DNA of 16,825 nucleotides from Inquilinus sp039594555 (lineage in GTDB: Bacteria > Pseudomonadota > Alphaproteobacteria > DSM-16000 > Inquilinaceae). The stretch spans positions 1 through 16,825 of the forward strand of contig NZ_JBCNNF010000123.1 of the NCBI RefSeq assembly GCF_039594555.1, read 5' to 3'. Shown piece by piece: positions 1 to 5,742 of the stretch (position 1 is the stretch's first letter; every line of letters begins with the position of its first letter). Under the pieces are notes generated by a model, which ran no database searches, was not told the DNA's origin, and saw only the letters and a program-made list of their open reading frames with translations. Both the position numbers and the translations under genes were made by a program.

Positions 1-629
1 ACCTTGGGGAAATGCGGGTTGGCGGTCCAGTTGGCCTGGATCAGGGTGGTGCGCGGCGGCGCCCGGCCGACGCGGAACAGCTGGTCCACCGGGTCCTCCG
101 GCCGGGTCGGGTTCCAGGAGAACCACAGCTCCGACCCCGGCTTGCGGATGGTCGGGCGCAAGAGGTCGAGGCTGCGCCGGGACAGGGACTGCGCCTCCTC
201 CACCCAGGCGATGTCGTAGCCCTCAAGCGACTTGATGCTTTCGGCCGTGTGGTTCTGCATGCCCTGGAAGATGATCCGACCGCCGCCGGGCCCGAGGATG
301 CGGTCGGCCTGGACGGTGAAGGCGGGGCCGAGGCCGAGCGCCCGGATCTTGTCCTCCAGCAGCCGCTTGACCGACTGGTCGAGCGAGCGCTGCACCTCGC
401 GGATGCACACCGCCCGGGTCGGCGTCTCGAAGCAGCGCCGCACCAGCAGCTCGGCGAAGACATGCGACTTGCCGGAGCCGCGGCCGCCATGCACGGCCTT
501 GTAGCGCGACGGCTTCGCCAGGCCCTTGAACTTGCGCGGCAGCTTCAGCGGCGGCAGGACGAGCGTCGTCCGCGGGACGAGCGTCGTCTGCGGGACGAGA
601 CCCTCCGGCGAGGCCGCACTCCCCCTCAC
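1..629 (-). CDS. Phage terminase large subunit, PBSX/Terminase_3 type (partial, runs off the left edge)
   Basis: ATPase/nuclease motor that packages phage DNA into proheads. Only the N-terminal ATPase part is present. Read on the minus strand (codons at positions divisible by three) it shows LPRKFKGLAKPSRYKAVHGG, then Walker A GGRGSGKS near 465-490, AVCIREVQRSLDQSVKRLL, FQGMQNHTAESIKSLEGYD, a Walker B-like segment IAWVEEAQSLS near 190-215, and LWFSWNPTRPEDPVD, all in the usual order for this family. No ATG lies in frame near the expected start; GTG at 627-629 is the nearest alternative, but its Shine-Dalgarno-like GGGAGG is too close. The frame stays open upstream through a palindromic repeat into the small-terminase frame, so the true start is uncertain. 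Residues just before the conserved N-terminus are an 18-bp tandem repeat giving two VPxTTL units. Probably part of a prophage remnant extending left; function as terminase is secure, integrity is not. Confidence 0.85.
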   Translation of the reverse strand, partial: MRGSAASPEGLVPQTTLVPRTTLVLPPLKLPRKFKGLAKPSRYKAVHGGRGSGKSHVFAELLVRRCFETPTRAVCIREVQRSLDQSVKRLLEDKIRALGLGPAFTVQADRILGPGGGRIIFQGMQNHTAESIKSLEGYDIAWVEEAQSLSRRSLDLLRPTIRKPGSELWFSWNPTRPEDPVDQLFRVGRAPPRTTLIQANWTANPHFPK

Positions 630-757
630 CCTCCCGTCGGCTCCGCCGCCGGGCCCCTCCCTCTCCCCGAGGAGAGGGATGACGGAGCCCGCCGCGCCTT
701 CCCTCTCCCCAGGGGAGAGGGAGGGGCCCAAGCCATGGGCTTGGGAGGGTGAGGGGG
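621..757. repeat. Long palindromic intergenic-type repeat (family A, copy 1)
   Basis: The outer arms 621-635 (CCCCCTCACCCTCCC) and 743-757 are exact inverted repeats of 15 bp. The inner arms 653-668 and 712-727 are exact inverted repeats of 16 bp. Smaller hairpins sit inside, at 659-676, 701-721 and 727-745. A relative of this element lies at 7442-7572. Here the element has no stop codon in the terminase frame, so it would be translated as a Gly/Pro/Ser/Glu-rich linker between the small- and large-terminase segments. Confidence 0.85.
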
Positions 758-1145
758 TTGCCCCGGCCTCTCCACCCGGCTCCCAGCCGTCGATCCCGTG
801 ATGGCGGCGAAACTCCCCGAAGGCCTGCTCCAGGCCGGGCGTGGCGGCGATGGAGCGGCGGGTGGTGCGGCGGCGGCCAAGGGCGCGCTCGGCCAGGTCG
901 GTCAGCTTGCGCCGCACCTCGGGACGCGGGGGAATTCCCAGCCTTCGCCGCAACTCGACCGCCTCGAAGCAGGCGACCAGGATCTCGGCCCTGGCCAGCA
1001 GGCGGGACGCGCGGGAGCAGGAGCTGGCTTTCGCGTAGCCGACCTCGAGGACGGCGAGCCTGCCGTTGCCATGCCACGTGAATCACCTGGCGAACAACCG
1101 TTCCCTGGGCTCGACCTCCACGGCCCATGCGACGCCATCCTCCAT
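758..1145 (-). pseudogene. Phage terminase small subunit (Terminase_2/XtmA-like), interrupted by TGA
   Basis: DNA-recognition partner of the large terminase. ATG at 1143-1145 has a good ribosome site (GGGAGG, 5 nt upstream). It opens MEDGVAWAVEVEPRERLFAR, then meets TGA at 1083-1085, and the same frame resumes FTWHGNGRLAVLEVGYAKAS and CSRASRLLARAEILVACFEA. This matches the usual small-subunit pattern: an N-terminal 'RERLFAR(W/E)(F/Y)' helix, then 'N-x-R-A-A-x-x-x-G-Y-A' and 'S-R-L-L-A-R-x-E-I'. The TGA sits where a Trp (TGG) would fit, so a single substitution explains it. The rest (ELRRRLGIPPRPEVRRKLTD, GLEQAFGEFRRHHGIDGWEP) is intact and runs with no stop into the repeat and the large-subunit frame. 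No convincing start codon with a ribosome site is seen after the TGA. The family call comes from motif resemblance only. Confidence 0.6.
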
Positions 1146-1213
1146 GCCGCCCTCCCACGAAAACGCCCGCCGCGGCGGGGGCCGGACGGGCGCAACTCTT
1201 CGACTCTGCCTGG

Positions 1214-1258
1214 ATTATGCGGTTCGACGGGACTTCGCGTCAAGAACAAAACAGGAAC
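1214..1258 (-). promoter_or_regulatory. Sigma-70 promoter with abutting LexA (SOS) box, facing the terminase module
   Basis: On the minus strand GTTCCTGTTTTGTTC (1244-1258) fits the alphaproteobacterial LexA consensus GTTC-N7-GTTC exactly. It directly abuts TTGACG (1238-1243), which is followed after 18 nt by CATAAT (1214-1219). Start of transcription would be near 1207, about 60 nt before the small-terminase ATG. A GC-rich hairpin (arms 1164-1169 and 1187-1192) followed by TTTT on the minus strand lies in that leader and could attenuate transcription. Binding by LexA is inferred. Confidence 0.65.
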
Positions 1259-1343
1259 ATGAAGGAAGATCAGCTCCCCGGCCCGTCACGGCTCCATGGC
1301 CGCCTCCCGCTCTCGTGAATCCAGGCCGATCGAGACCACGCCC

Positions 1344-1371
1344 TTGAAATTAGGGCATATGCCCATATAAG
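1344..1371 (+). promoter_or_regulatory. Promoter with palindromic operator in the spacer, upstream of the GNAT gene
   Basis: TTGAAA (1344-1349) and TATAAG (1366-1371) are separated by 16 nt. The spacer holds the perfect 12-bp palindrome GGGCATATGCCC (1353-1364). A dimeric regulator bound there would block RNA polymerase. Transcription would start near 1378, giving a leader of about 70 nt before the ATG at 1447. The regulator is unknown. Confidence 0.55.
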
Positions 1372-1446
1372 ATCGAAAGAGCGCAGCTTGCACCTCAGCG
1401 GATTTCCGCGGCAGCGGCAGCGCAGGCGAATCAAGGACGACGCCTC

Positions 1447-2145
1447 ATGACGGACGCGAGGATAACGGCCCTGCTGGATGATCCGGTCCGGGCGGCCCTG
1501 ACGACGGCCAACCGGGCCCTTGCCCAAGGCGGCCCGCCGGCCTGGCGCTTCCTGCCCGAGGTCGCGCCCTTTGCCGCCATCGCGGACAGGACGGACCGAG
1601 CCTTCGCGGCCCTGGCGGCGCTGATACCGCCCGACGGGCGGGTCGCCCTCGTCACCGCCGACCCGGTGGCGCCGCCCGCCGCGCTGACCGTCGCCCTGCG
1701 ATCGCCGATCGCCCAGATGGTGCTGGACCGGCCCGCCCCGGAGGAGCCGCCGGGCCCGGGCCACGTCGTGCTCGGCGCGGCCGACGTGCCCGAGATGATC
1801 GACCTGACCGGACGGACGCGCCCCGGCCCCTTCGGCCCGCGGACCATCGAGTTCGGCCACTATATCGGCCTTCGCATCGACGGCGCGCTCATGGCGATGG
1901 CGGGCGAGCGCATGCGGTTCGACCGCTTCGTCGAGATCAGCGCCGTCTGCGTCGATCCCGCCCACCGCGGCAAGGGCTTTGCCGCCCTGCTCATGATCCG
2001 GCTGGCGCGGCGGATCCAGGCCCGGGGACTGACGCCGTTCCTGCATGTCTTCGCCGACAATGCGAGCGCCATCGCGCTCTATGGGAAGCTCGGCTTCGCC
2101 CGGCGCCGGACGCTCCACCTGACGGTGTTGTCGGCAGCCGCCTGA
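1447..2145 (+). CDS. GNAT family N-acetyltransferase (FR47-like)
   Basis: Predicted cytoplasmic acetyl-CoA-dependent acyltransferase of 232 aa, substrate unknown. The C-terminal half has the GNAT fold signatures: beta-4 segment ISAVCVDPAHRGKGFAA (about 164-180) with the acetyl-CoA pyrophosphate loop HRGKGFA, then the helix and beta-5 HVFADNASAIALYGKLGF (200-217). The N-terminal 120 residues are Ala/Pro-rich and lack the motif, as in FR47-like members whose first lobe is degenerate. The ATG at 1447 is preceded by AAGGAC about 8-10 nt upstream, an acceptable ribosome site. It is a single gene transcribed divergently from the terminase module, behind its own promoter with a palindromic operator. 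The family is clear; the acceptor cannot be told. Confidence 0.85.
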   Translation: MTDARITALLDDPVRAALTTANRALAQGGPPAWRFLPEVAPFAAIADRTDRAFAALAALIPPDGRVALVTADPVAPPAALTVALRSPIAQMVLDRPAPEEPPGPGHVVLGAADVPEMIDLTGRTRPGPFGPRTIEFGHYIGLRIDGALMAMAGERMRFDRFVEISAVCVDPAHRGKGFAALLMIRLARRIQARGLTPFLHVFADNASAIALYGKLGFARRRTLHLTVLSAAA

Positions 2146-2167
2146 TGCCGGCCAGCCCTTCGCGGCG

Positions 2168-2260
2168 AATTCGGTGACAGTGCACGAATTCCGCCTGAGT
2201 AACGCGTCCGAGCCCCGGATCGGCATCGCAATCAATCATTAAGTGCACTGTCACCGAATT
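2168..2260. repeat. Inverted-repeat pair of the GGTGACAGTGCAC family (left boundary)
   Basis: AATTCGGTGACAGTGCAC at 2168-2185 and its exact reverse complement at 2243-2260 flank 57 bp. The same 18-mer recurs as a pair at 2882-2935, with a further copy near 2948-2961. The two pairs bracket the lower-GC island. The appearance is of a MITE or of a REP-type element mobilised by a single-strand transposase; no transposase is present in the window. Confidence 0.8.
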
Positions 2261-2283
2261 GATGCCGAGTCTCGTTGGAATGC

Positions 2284-2308
2284 GCCCCCGTCCGAGTAGG
2301 ACGGGGGC
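2284..2308 (-). terminator. Stem-loop downstream of the 122-aa hypothetical gene
   Basis: GCCCCCGTCC (2284-2293) pairs perfectly with GGACGGGGGC (2299-2308) across the 5-nt loop GAGTA, 15 nt after the gene's stop codon in the minus direction. No T-run follows on either strand, so it may be a 3'-end-stabilising hairpin rather than a complete intrinsic terminator. Confidence 0.45.
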
Positions 2309-2323
2309 TGGTCCACATAGATC

Positions 2324-2692
2324 TTACTGGAAGACGAAAACGGAAACGCCGCACTTGGAAACGCATCCCCCGAGAACCCCGGCGGCACCACCCCAGAACA
2401 GGGTGCTGGGAAGTTTATTCCCATGGGCGTCGATACGCCCGCCGGAGCTGCCGTCATTCAGTGAGATGCCCAAGACGTAATTGTTCTCGCCGAGTTGCTG
2501 ATCCAGCAGTGACTCCACGCGATTGATGAAATCGTCTTCGCTGGACCCTTCCTGCGCGCAGCGCTGCAGAATCCAATAAAGGTCATCGCCAGAGATCTTT
2601 TCTCCTGGTTTCTTGGAGGCGAAGAACTCTTCCCGAGAGGTAGCCTTGTTCTTCAGCTGCTGCGGCTCAGTATAAATTTTGGCGGAAGCCAT
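2324..2692 (-). CDS. Hypothetical protein, 122 aa, peptide-precursor-like C-terminus
   Basis: I do not recognise this protein. ATG at 2690-2692 is preferred because TAGGAG lies 7 nt upstream; the TTG two codons earlier is almost on top of that site. The first 70 residues are charged and probably helical (TSREEFFASKKPGEKISGDD, then DLYWILQRCAQEG and DDFINRVESLLDQQLGE). Residues 71-98 are polar and Gly/Asn-rich. The last 25 are uncharged except for one lysine: Gly-Gly pairs at 101-102 and 108-109, then CVSKCGVSVFVFQ with Cys110 and Cys114. This long charged part plus short Gly/Cys hydrophobic tail recalls secreted peptide or RiPP precursors cut after Gly-Gly, but no modification or export gene is nearby, so that is speculative. 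A small membrane-associated protein is the alternative. Base composition (about 53% GC by hand count over 2341-2880) differs from its neighbours and it is bounded by inverted repeats, suggesting acquisition by transfer. Confidence 0.6.
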   Translation of the reverse strand: MASAKIYTEPQQLKNKATSREEFFASKKPGEKISGDDLYWILQRCAQEGSSEDDFINRVESLLDQQLGENNYVLGISLNDGSSGGRIDAHGNKLPSTLFWGGAAGVLGGCVSKCGVSVFVFQ

Positions 2693-2881
2693 CTTCAAAC
2701 TCCTATCAAGTGAGAATTAAAAAATTTACGATGCACCAATACAATGACTCTGGTCCTTATGGCAACAAAGAATCCTAACATCCGCGTTGCTAAAATTCGC
2801 GGAAAAATCATCGATCTTTATTGCCGTTCCAGCAGCGAACCCGCCCAACTAGTCCAGATCTTGCTAGCCGCCCCAGGCGTC
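2693..2881. other. AT-richer intergenic stretch inside the island
   Basis: This is the most AT-rich part of the window (only 20 G/C in 2701-2760 by count). On the minus strand it contains a possible promoter for the 122-aa gene, TTGTAT, 17 nt, TTTAAT, just upstream of the TAGGAG ribosome site. A short plus-strand frame starting at 2744 or 2762 (MATKNPNIRVAKIRGKIIDL onward) runs straight into the repeats with no clear ribosome site. I see no gene here that I can support. Confidence 0.4.
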
Positions 2882-2961
2882 AATTCGGTGACAGTGCACG
2901 AATGCCCGAGCCTAAAAGTGCACTGTCACCGAATTAATGTACCAAAAGTGCACTGTCACCG
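2882..2961. repeat. GGTGACAGTGCAC family repeats, right boundary (three copies)
   Basis: AATTCGGTGACAGTGCAC at 2882-2899 and its exact reverse complement at 2918-2935 flank 18 bp. A third copy, in the orientation of the second and without the AATT end, lies at about 2948-2961 and is preceded by the same AAAA. The two AAAAGTGCACTGTCACCG copies are 30 bp apart. Confidence 0.8.
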
Positions 2962-2983
2962 GTTTCCAACACCTACTCCTCAG

Positions 2984-3071
2984 CGTCATTGCGAGGAGGC
3001 GAAGCCGACGAAGCAATCCAGGGGCCGGTGCGCACCGGCCCCTGGATTGCTTCGCTGCGCTCGCAATGACG
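2984..3071. repeat. Palindromic repeat, CGTCATTGCGAG family
   Basis: CGTCATTGCGAG (2984-2995) is the exact inverse of CTCGCAATGACG (3060-3071). Between them lies a perfect 44-bp palindrome at 3010-3053 (GAAGCAATCCAGGGGCCGGT at its left end). Repeats with these ends are widespread in proteobacterial intergenic regions. The element lies just past the stop codon of the penicillin-binding protein gene and could act as its transcript end. Confidence 0.8.
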
Positions 3072-3117
3072 TCTTTAGGATTCCGAAATGGCGCTATGGC
3101 AGCAGCGGCGCCGCCCC

Positions 3118-5259
3118 TCACCCGTTCCCCAGGCTGCCGATCAGGCCTTCCAGGCCGCCCTGGTCCAGCTCCTGCTTCGCCGGCTGCACCGTGGGCGCCG
3201 TGACCGCCGTTGGCGGCACCAGCACCTTCGGCGCGCCCGTGGGCGCGGCGGTCGGGGCGATCGTCGCCGCCGTGGCGGGGGCGCCGGTGCCCGACCCGGC
3301 CGTGGCCACCGCCGCCGGCAGCGAGTCGTCGACGCCCAGCAGCGGCTTGACCGGCCGGCCGCGCTCAGCCTCGACCATGAAGTCGTGCCAGATCTTGGCC
3401 GGCAGGCTGCCGCCGGTCACCTTGTCCATCGGCGTGCCGTCGTCATTGCCGACCCAGACGCCGACCACGTAATCCGCGGTGAAGCCGATGAACCAGGCGT
3501 CGCGGTATCCCTGGCTGGTGCCGCTCTTGCCCGCCGAGGGCCGGTCCAGCCGGGCGCTGCGGCCGGTGCCGATGGTCATGGTGGCGGCCAGCATGCGGTT
3601 GATCGCCTCGACATGCCAGGGCAGCACCGCCTCGCCCGGGCCGCCGCCGTAGCGGGTGTAGATCGGGTCGGTGCCCGGCGCGCCGGTGATGCGGTCGACG
3701 CCGTAGGGCCAGACGCCGTTGCCGCTGTTGGCCAGCGCGGCATAGGCGGCCGTCAGCTCCAGCAGGTTGACCTCGCTGGTGCCCAGCGCCAGCGACAGCT
3801 CCGGCCGCAGCGGCGAGTTGATGCCCAGGCGCCGGGCCAGGCCGATGGTCTTGTCGATGCCGGAGCGCTGCAGCATGCGCACCGCGGCGGTGTTGTAGGA
3901 TTTGGCCAGCGCCTCGCGCGCCGTCACCTCGCCATGGAACTTGCCGTCATAATTGCCGGGCGACCAGTTCTTGATCGTGATCGGCGCGTCCAGCACCAGG
4001 CTGTCCGGCGTCAGCCCCTGCTCCACCGCCGCCAGATAGGCGAACATCTTGAAGGAGGAGCCGGGCTGGCGCTGCGCCGTGACCGCGCGGTTGAACTGGC
4101 TCTGGCTGTAGCCGCGGCCGCCGACCATGGCCACCACCGCCCCGTCCGGCCGCATCGCCACCAGCGCCGCCTGGCTGGCGCCGACCTTGCCGCCATCCTC
4201 CGCCATCCGCGCGTCGACGATGCTTTCGGCGGCGCGCTGCAGCGACGGCACCAGCGTGGTCTGCACCGTCAGGGCCGGGGCCGCGGTGTTGGCGAAGTCC
4301 GGCACCTGGTCGGCGATCCAGTCGGCGAAGTAGCGGCTGCCCGAGCCGCCGCCCGGCCGGCGCGGCGGCACCGGCGGCTGCTCGTCGGCCGCCTGCAGCT
4401 GCTTGTCGGTGATGAAGCCGGCATCGACCATCGCCGCCAGCACCACGTCGGCGCGCTGCCGCGCCGCCTCCGGGTCCCGGTCCGGCGAGTAGCGCGACGG
4501 CGCCTTCAGCAGGCCGGCCAGGATCGCCGCCTGCTCCAGGTTCACATCGGTGGCCGGCACGCCGAAATAGGCCCGGGCCGCGGCGTCGATGCCGTAGGTG
4601 CCGGAGCCGAAATAGACCCGGTTGAGATAGGCGGTGAGGATCTGGTCCTTGGAGAAGTTCATCTCCAGCCACACCGCCAGGATCGCCTCCTGGATCTTGC
4701 GGCGGACCGTCCGCTCCGGCGTCAGGAACAGGTTCTTGGCGGCCTGCTGGGTGATGGTGGAGCCGCCCTGCACGGCGCGGCCGGCCCGGTAGTTCACCCA
4801 CAGCGCCCGGGCCACGCCGATCGGGTCGATGCCGTAATGGTGGTAGAAGCGGCGGTCCTCGATCGCCATCACCGCCTGGGTCAGGTGCTTCGGCAGGGCC
4901 GAGGCCTGGACCATGTCGCCGGTCATGTCGCCGTAGCGGGCGATCTGGCCGCCGTCCGACGCCACCACGGTGATGGCCGTCCGACGCTCCGGCATCGCCA
5001 CTTGGCGGATGTCGGGCAGGTCATAGGCGAAATAGGCGACGACGACGCCCAGCGCGATCACGCCCCAGATCGACAGCACCGCGCCCCATTTGGCGACGCC
5101 CCACAGCCAGTGGCGGCGGCCCGGGGACTTGCGCGGCTTCTGAGTCGATTTCGGCGGCGATTTGGAGCGACGCGGCGGGGACTTGGCGCCGGACGCGCTG
5201 GTCCGGGAGCGGCCACCGGTGGCGCGCAAGGCTGGTCTACCGGGGGAGCGGGTCGGCAT
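3118..5259 (-). CDS. Class A penicillin-binding protein (PBP1A-like; glycosyltransferase + transpeptidase)
   Basis: Bifunctional peptidoglycan synthase of 713 aa, polymerising lipid II and cross-linking stem peptides at the inner membrane. Residues 1-50 are a basic Arg/Lys/Pro/Ser-rich cytoplasmic tail, followed by one membrane anchor at about 56-78. The GT51 domain has EDRRFYHHYG with catalytic Glu134 and GGSTITQQAAKNLFL (165-179). The transpeptidase domain has SSFK (nucleophile Ser401, Lys404), SYN (454-456) and KSGT (578-581). The C-terminal 65 residues are an Ala/Pro/Thr-rich tail. It is shorter than the roughly 850-residue E. coli PBP1a and seems to lack the OB-fold insertion between the domains. 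No Shine-Dalgarno lies before the ATG at 5257-5259; a promoter only a few bases upstream suggests a leaderless message. All catalytic residues are present. Whether it is the main or an accessory class A enzyme cannot be told here. Confidence 0.95.
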   Translation of the reverse strand: MPTRSPGRPALRATGGRSRTSASGAKSPPRRSKSPPKSTQKPRKSPGRRHWLWGVAKWGAVLSIWGVIALGVVVAYFAYDLPDIRQVAMPERRTAITVVASDGGQIARYGDMTGDMVQASALPKHLTQAVMAIEDRRFYHHYGIDPIGVARALWVNYRAGRAVQGGSTITQQAAKNLFLTPERTVRRKIQEAILAVWLEMNFSKDQILTAYLNRVYFGSGTYGIDAAARAYFGVPATDVNLEQAAILAGLLKAPSRYSPDRDPEAARQRADVVLAAMVDAGFITDKQLQAADEQPPVPPRRPGGGSGSRYFADWIADQVPDFANTAAPALTVQTTLVPSLQRAAESIVDARMAEDGGKVGASQAALVAMRPDGAVVAMVGGRGYSQSQFNRAVTAQRQPGSSFKMFAYLAAVEQGLTPDSLVLDAPITIKNWSPGNYDGKFHGEVTAREALAKSYNTAAVRMLQRSGIDKTIGLARRLGINSPLRPELSLALGTSEVNLLELTAAYAALANSGNGVWPYGVDRITGAPGTDPIYTRYGGGPGEAVLPWHVEAINRMLAATMTIGTGRSARLDRPSAGKSGTSQGYRDAWFIGFTADYVVGVWVGNDDGTPMDKVTGGSLPAKIWHDFMVEAERGRPVKPLLGVDDSLPAAVATAGSGTGAPATAATIAPTAAPTGAPKVLVPPTAVTAPTVQPAKQELDQGGLEGLIGSLGNG

Positions 5260-5268
5260 AATGCTGAA

Positions 5269-5297
5269 CTTATCTCGCGAGAATCCCGCAATATCAA
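5269..5297 (-). promoter_or_regulatory. Promoter for the penicillin-binding protein gene
   Basis: On the minus strand TTGATA (5292-5297) is followed after 17 nt by GATAAG (5269-5274). Start of transcription would fall near 5262, only about 3 nt before the ATG at 5259. That agrees with the absence of a ribosome binding site. Confidence 0.5.
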
Positions 5298-5380
5298 GCC
5301 GGAATACGGCGGAATTCAGGAATCGGTCGAGGCTGTTGCGCCGCGGTGACGGGGTAAATTTCCCGACAACAAAATTTCAC

Positions 5381-5409
5381 TTGCATCAGGGGGGCACCGA
5401 CCGTATTTG
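5381..5409 (+). promoter_or_regulatory. Possible promoter for the ornithine decarboxylase operon
   Basis: TTGCAT (5381-5386) and TATTTG (5404-5409) are 17 nt apart. A start near 5416 would give a leader of about 325 nt containing the structured RNA. The match to consensus is moderate. Confidence 0.35.
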
Positions 5410-5544
5410 ACCTCTCGGAACGTATTCGCACGTGCCCCGGCCCACCCGGTCGACCAATCACCGACCCAGGTGGGCACAGCAACGACGTCACGCGTCTCCT
5501 CGGTCTGTCCGGCTTCGGCCGGCTGGGTTGAAGAGAAGTTTTTC

Positions 5545-5742
5545 GGTTGCAGGTGCGGAGAGGGTTCCTCTTCCGTGATTGTCTGGATGGTTTACCGGGT
5601 GTCGCCCATGGCGTCGTCCCGTAAATTCGTCTCTGCAATCCCGGATCCGCATGTGCCGCCGGGTTTCGTCGCCGGTGAGCAGAGGCGGGCGCCTCAGGCA
5701 ACGGTTTGGTTTGAACTGGCTTGCCGTGAGGGATCAGTCCCC
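5545..5742 (+). ncRNA. Structured 5' leader RNA, probable speF element
   Basis: A multi-branch structure can be drawn by eye. The closing stem pairs GGTTGCAG (5545-5552) with CTGCAATC (5633-5640), with one G-U pair. Hairpin 1 pairs GCGGAGAGG with CCTCTTCCGT (about 5555-5576). Hairpin 2 pairs TTTACCGGG (5591-5599) with CCCGTAAA (5618-5625), one bulge, with an inner GCC-CAT-GGC loop. Between the closing stem and the ATG there is a further GC-rich hairpin, GAGGCG/CGCCTC (around 5682-5695). The speF RNA is an established alphaproteobacterial leader upstream of fold-III ornithine decarboxylase genes, which is the context here. I match it from position, gene and recalled appearance, not from a covariance search. 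It probably ties decarboxylase expression to polyamine or ornithine supply. Confidence 0.6.

Noticed and set aside
223..1158. 311-codon minus-strand frame starting GTG at 1158
   Set aside because: It overlaps the terminase frames in another phase and is Arg/Gly/Pro-rich without family motifs; the terminase frame carries Walker A and the other motifs.
2168..2961. CRISPR array formed by the five GTGACAGTGCAC copies
   Set aside because: Copies are in both orientations, spacing is irregular (18, 57 and over 600 bp), and there are no cas genes.
2744..3472. 242-codon plus-strand frame through the repeats
   Set aside because: Most of it is translated palindromic repeats and antisense of the penicillin-binding protein gene; the first 45 codons lack a clear ribosome site. 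A truncated gene head cannot be excluded but is not supported.
3088..5349. 753-codon plus-strand open frame
   Set aside because: It is the antisense shadow of the penicillin-binding protein gene: Arg/Gln/Ala/His-rich, with no recognisable motifs, while the minus strand has all catalytic motifs.
5407..5742. N-terminal extension of ornithine decarboxylase from 5407
   Set aside because: Homology to the enzyme family begins at the ATG at 5743, and the upstream part coincides with stem-forming leader RNA.
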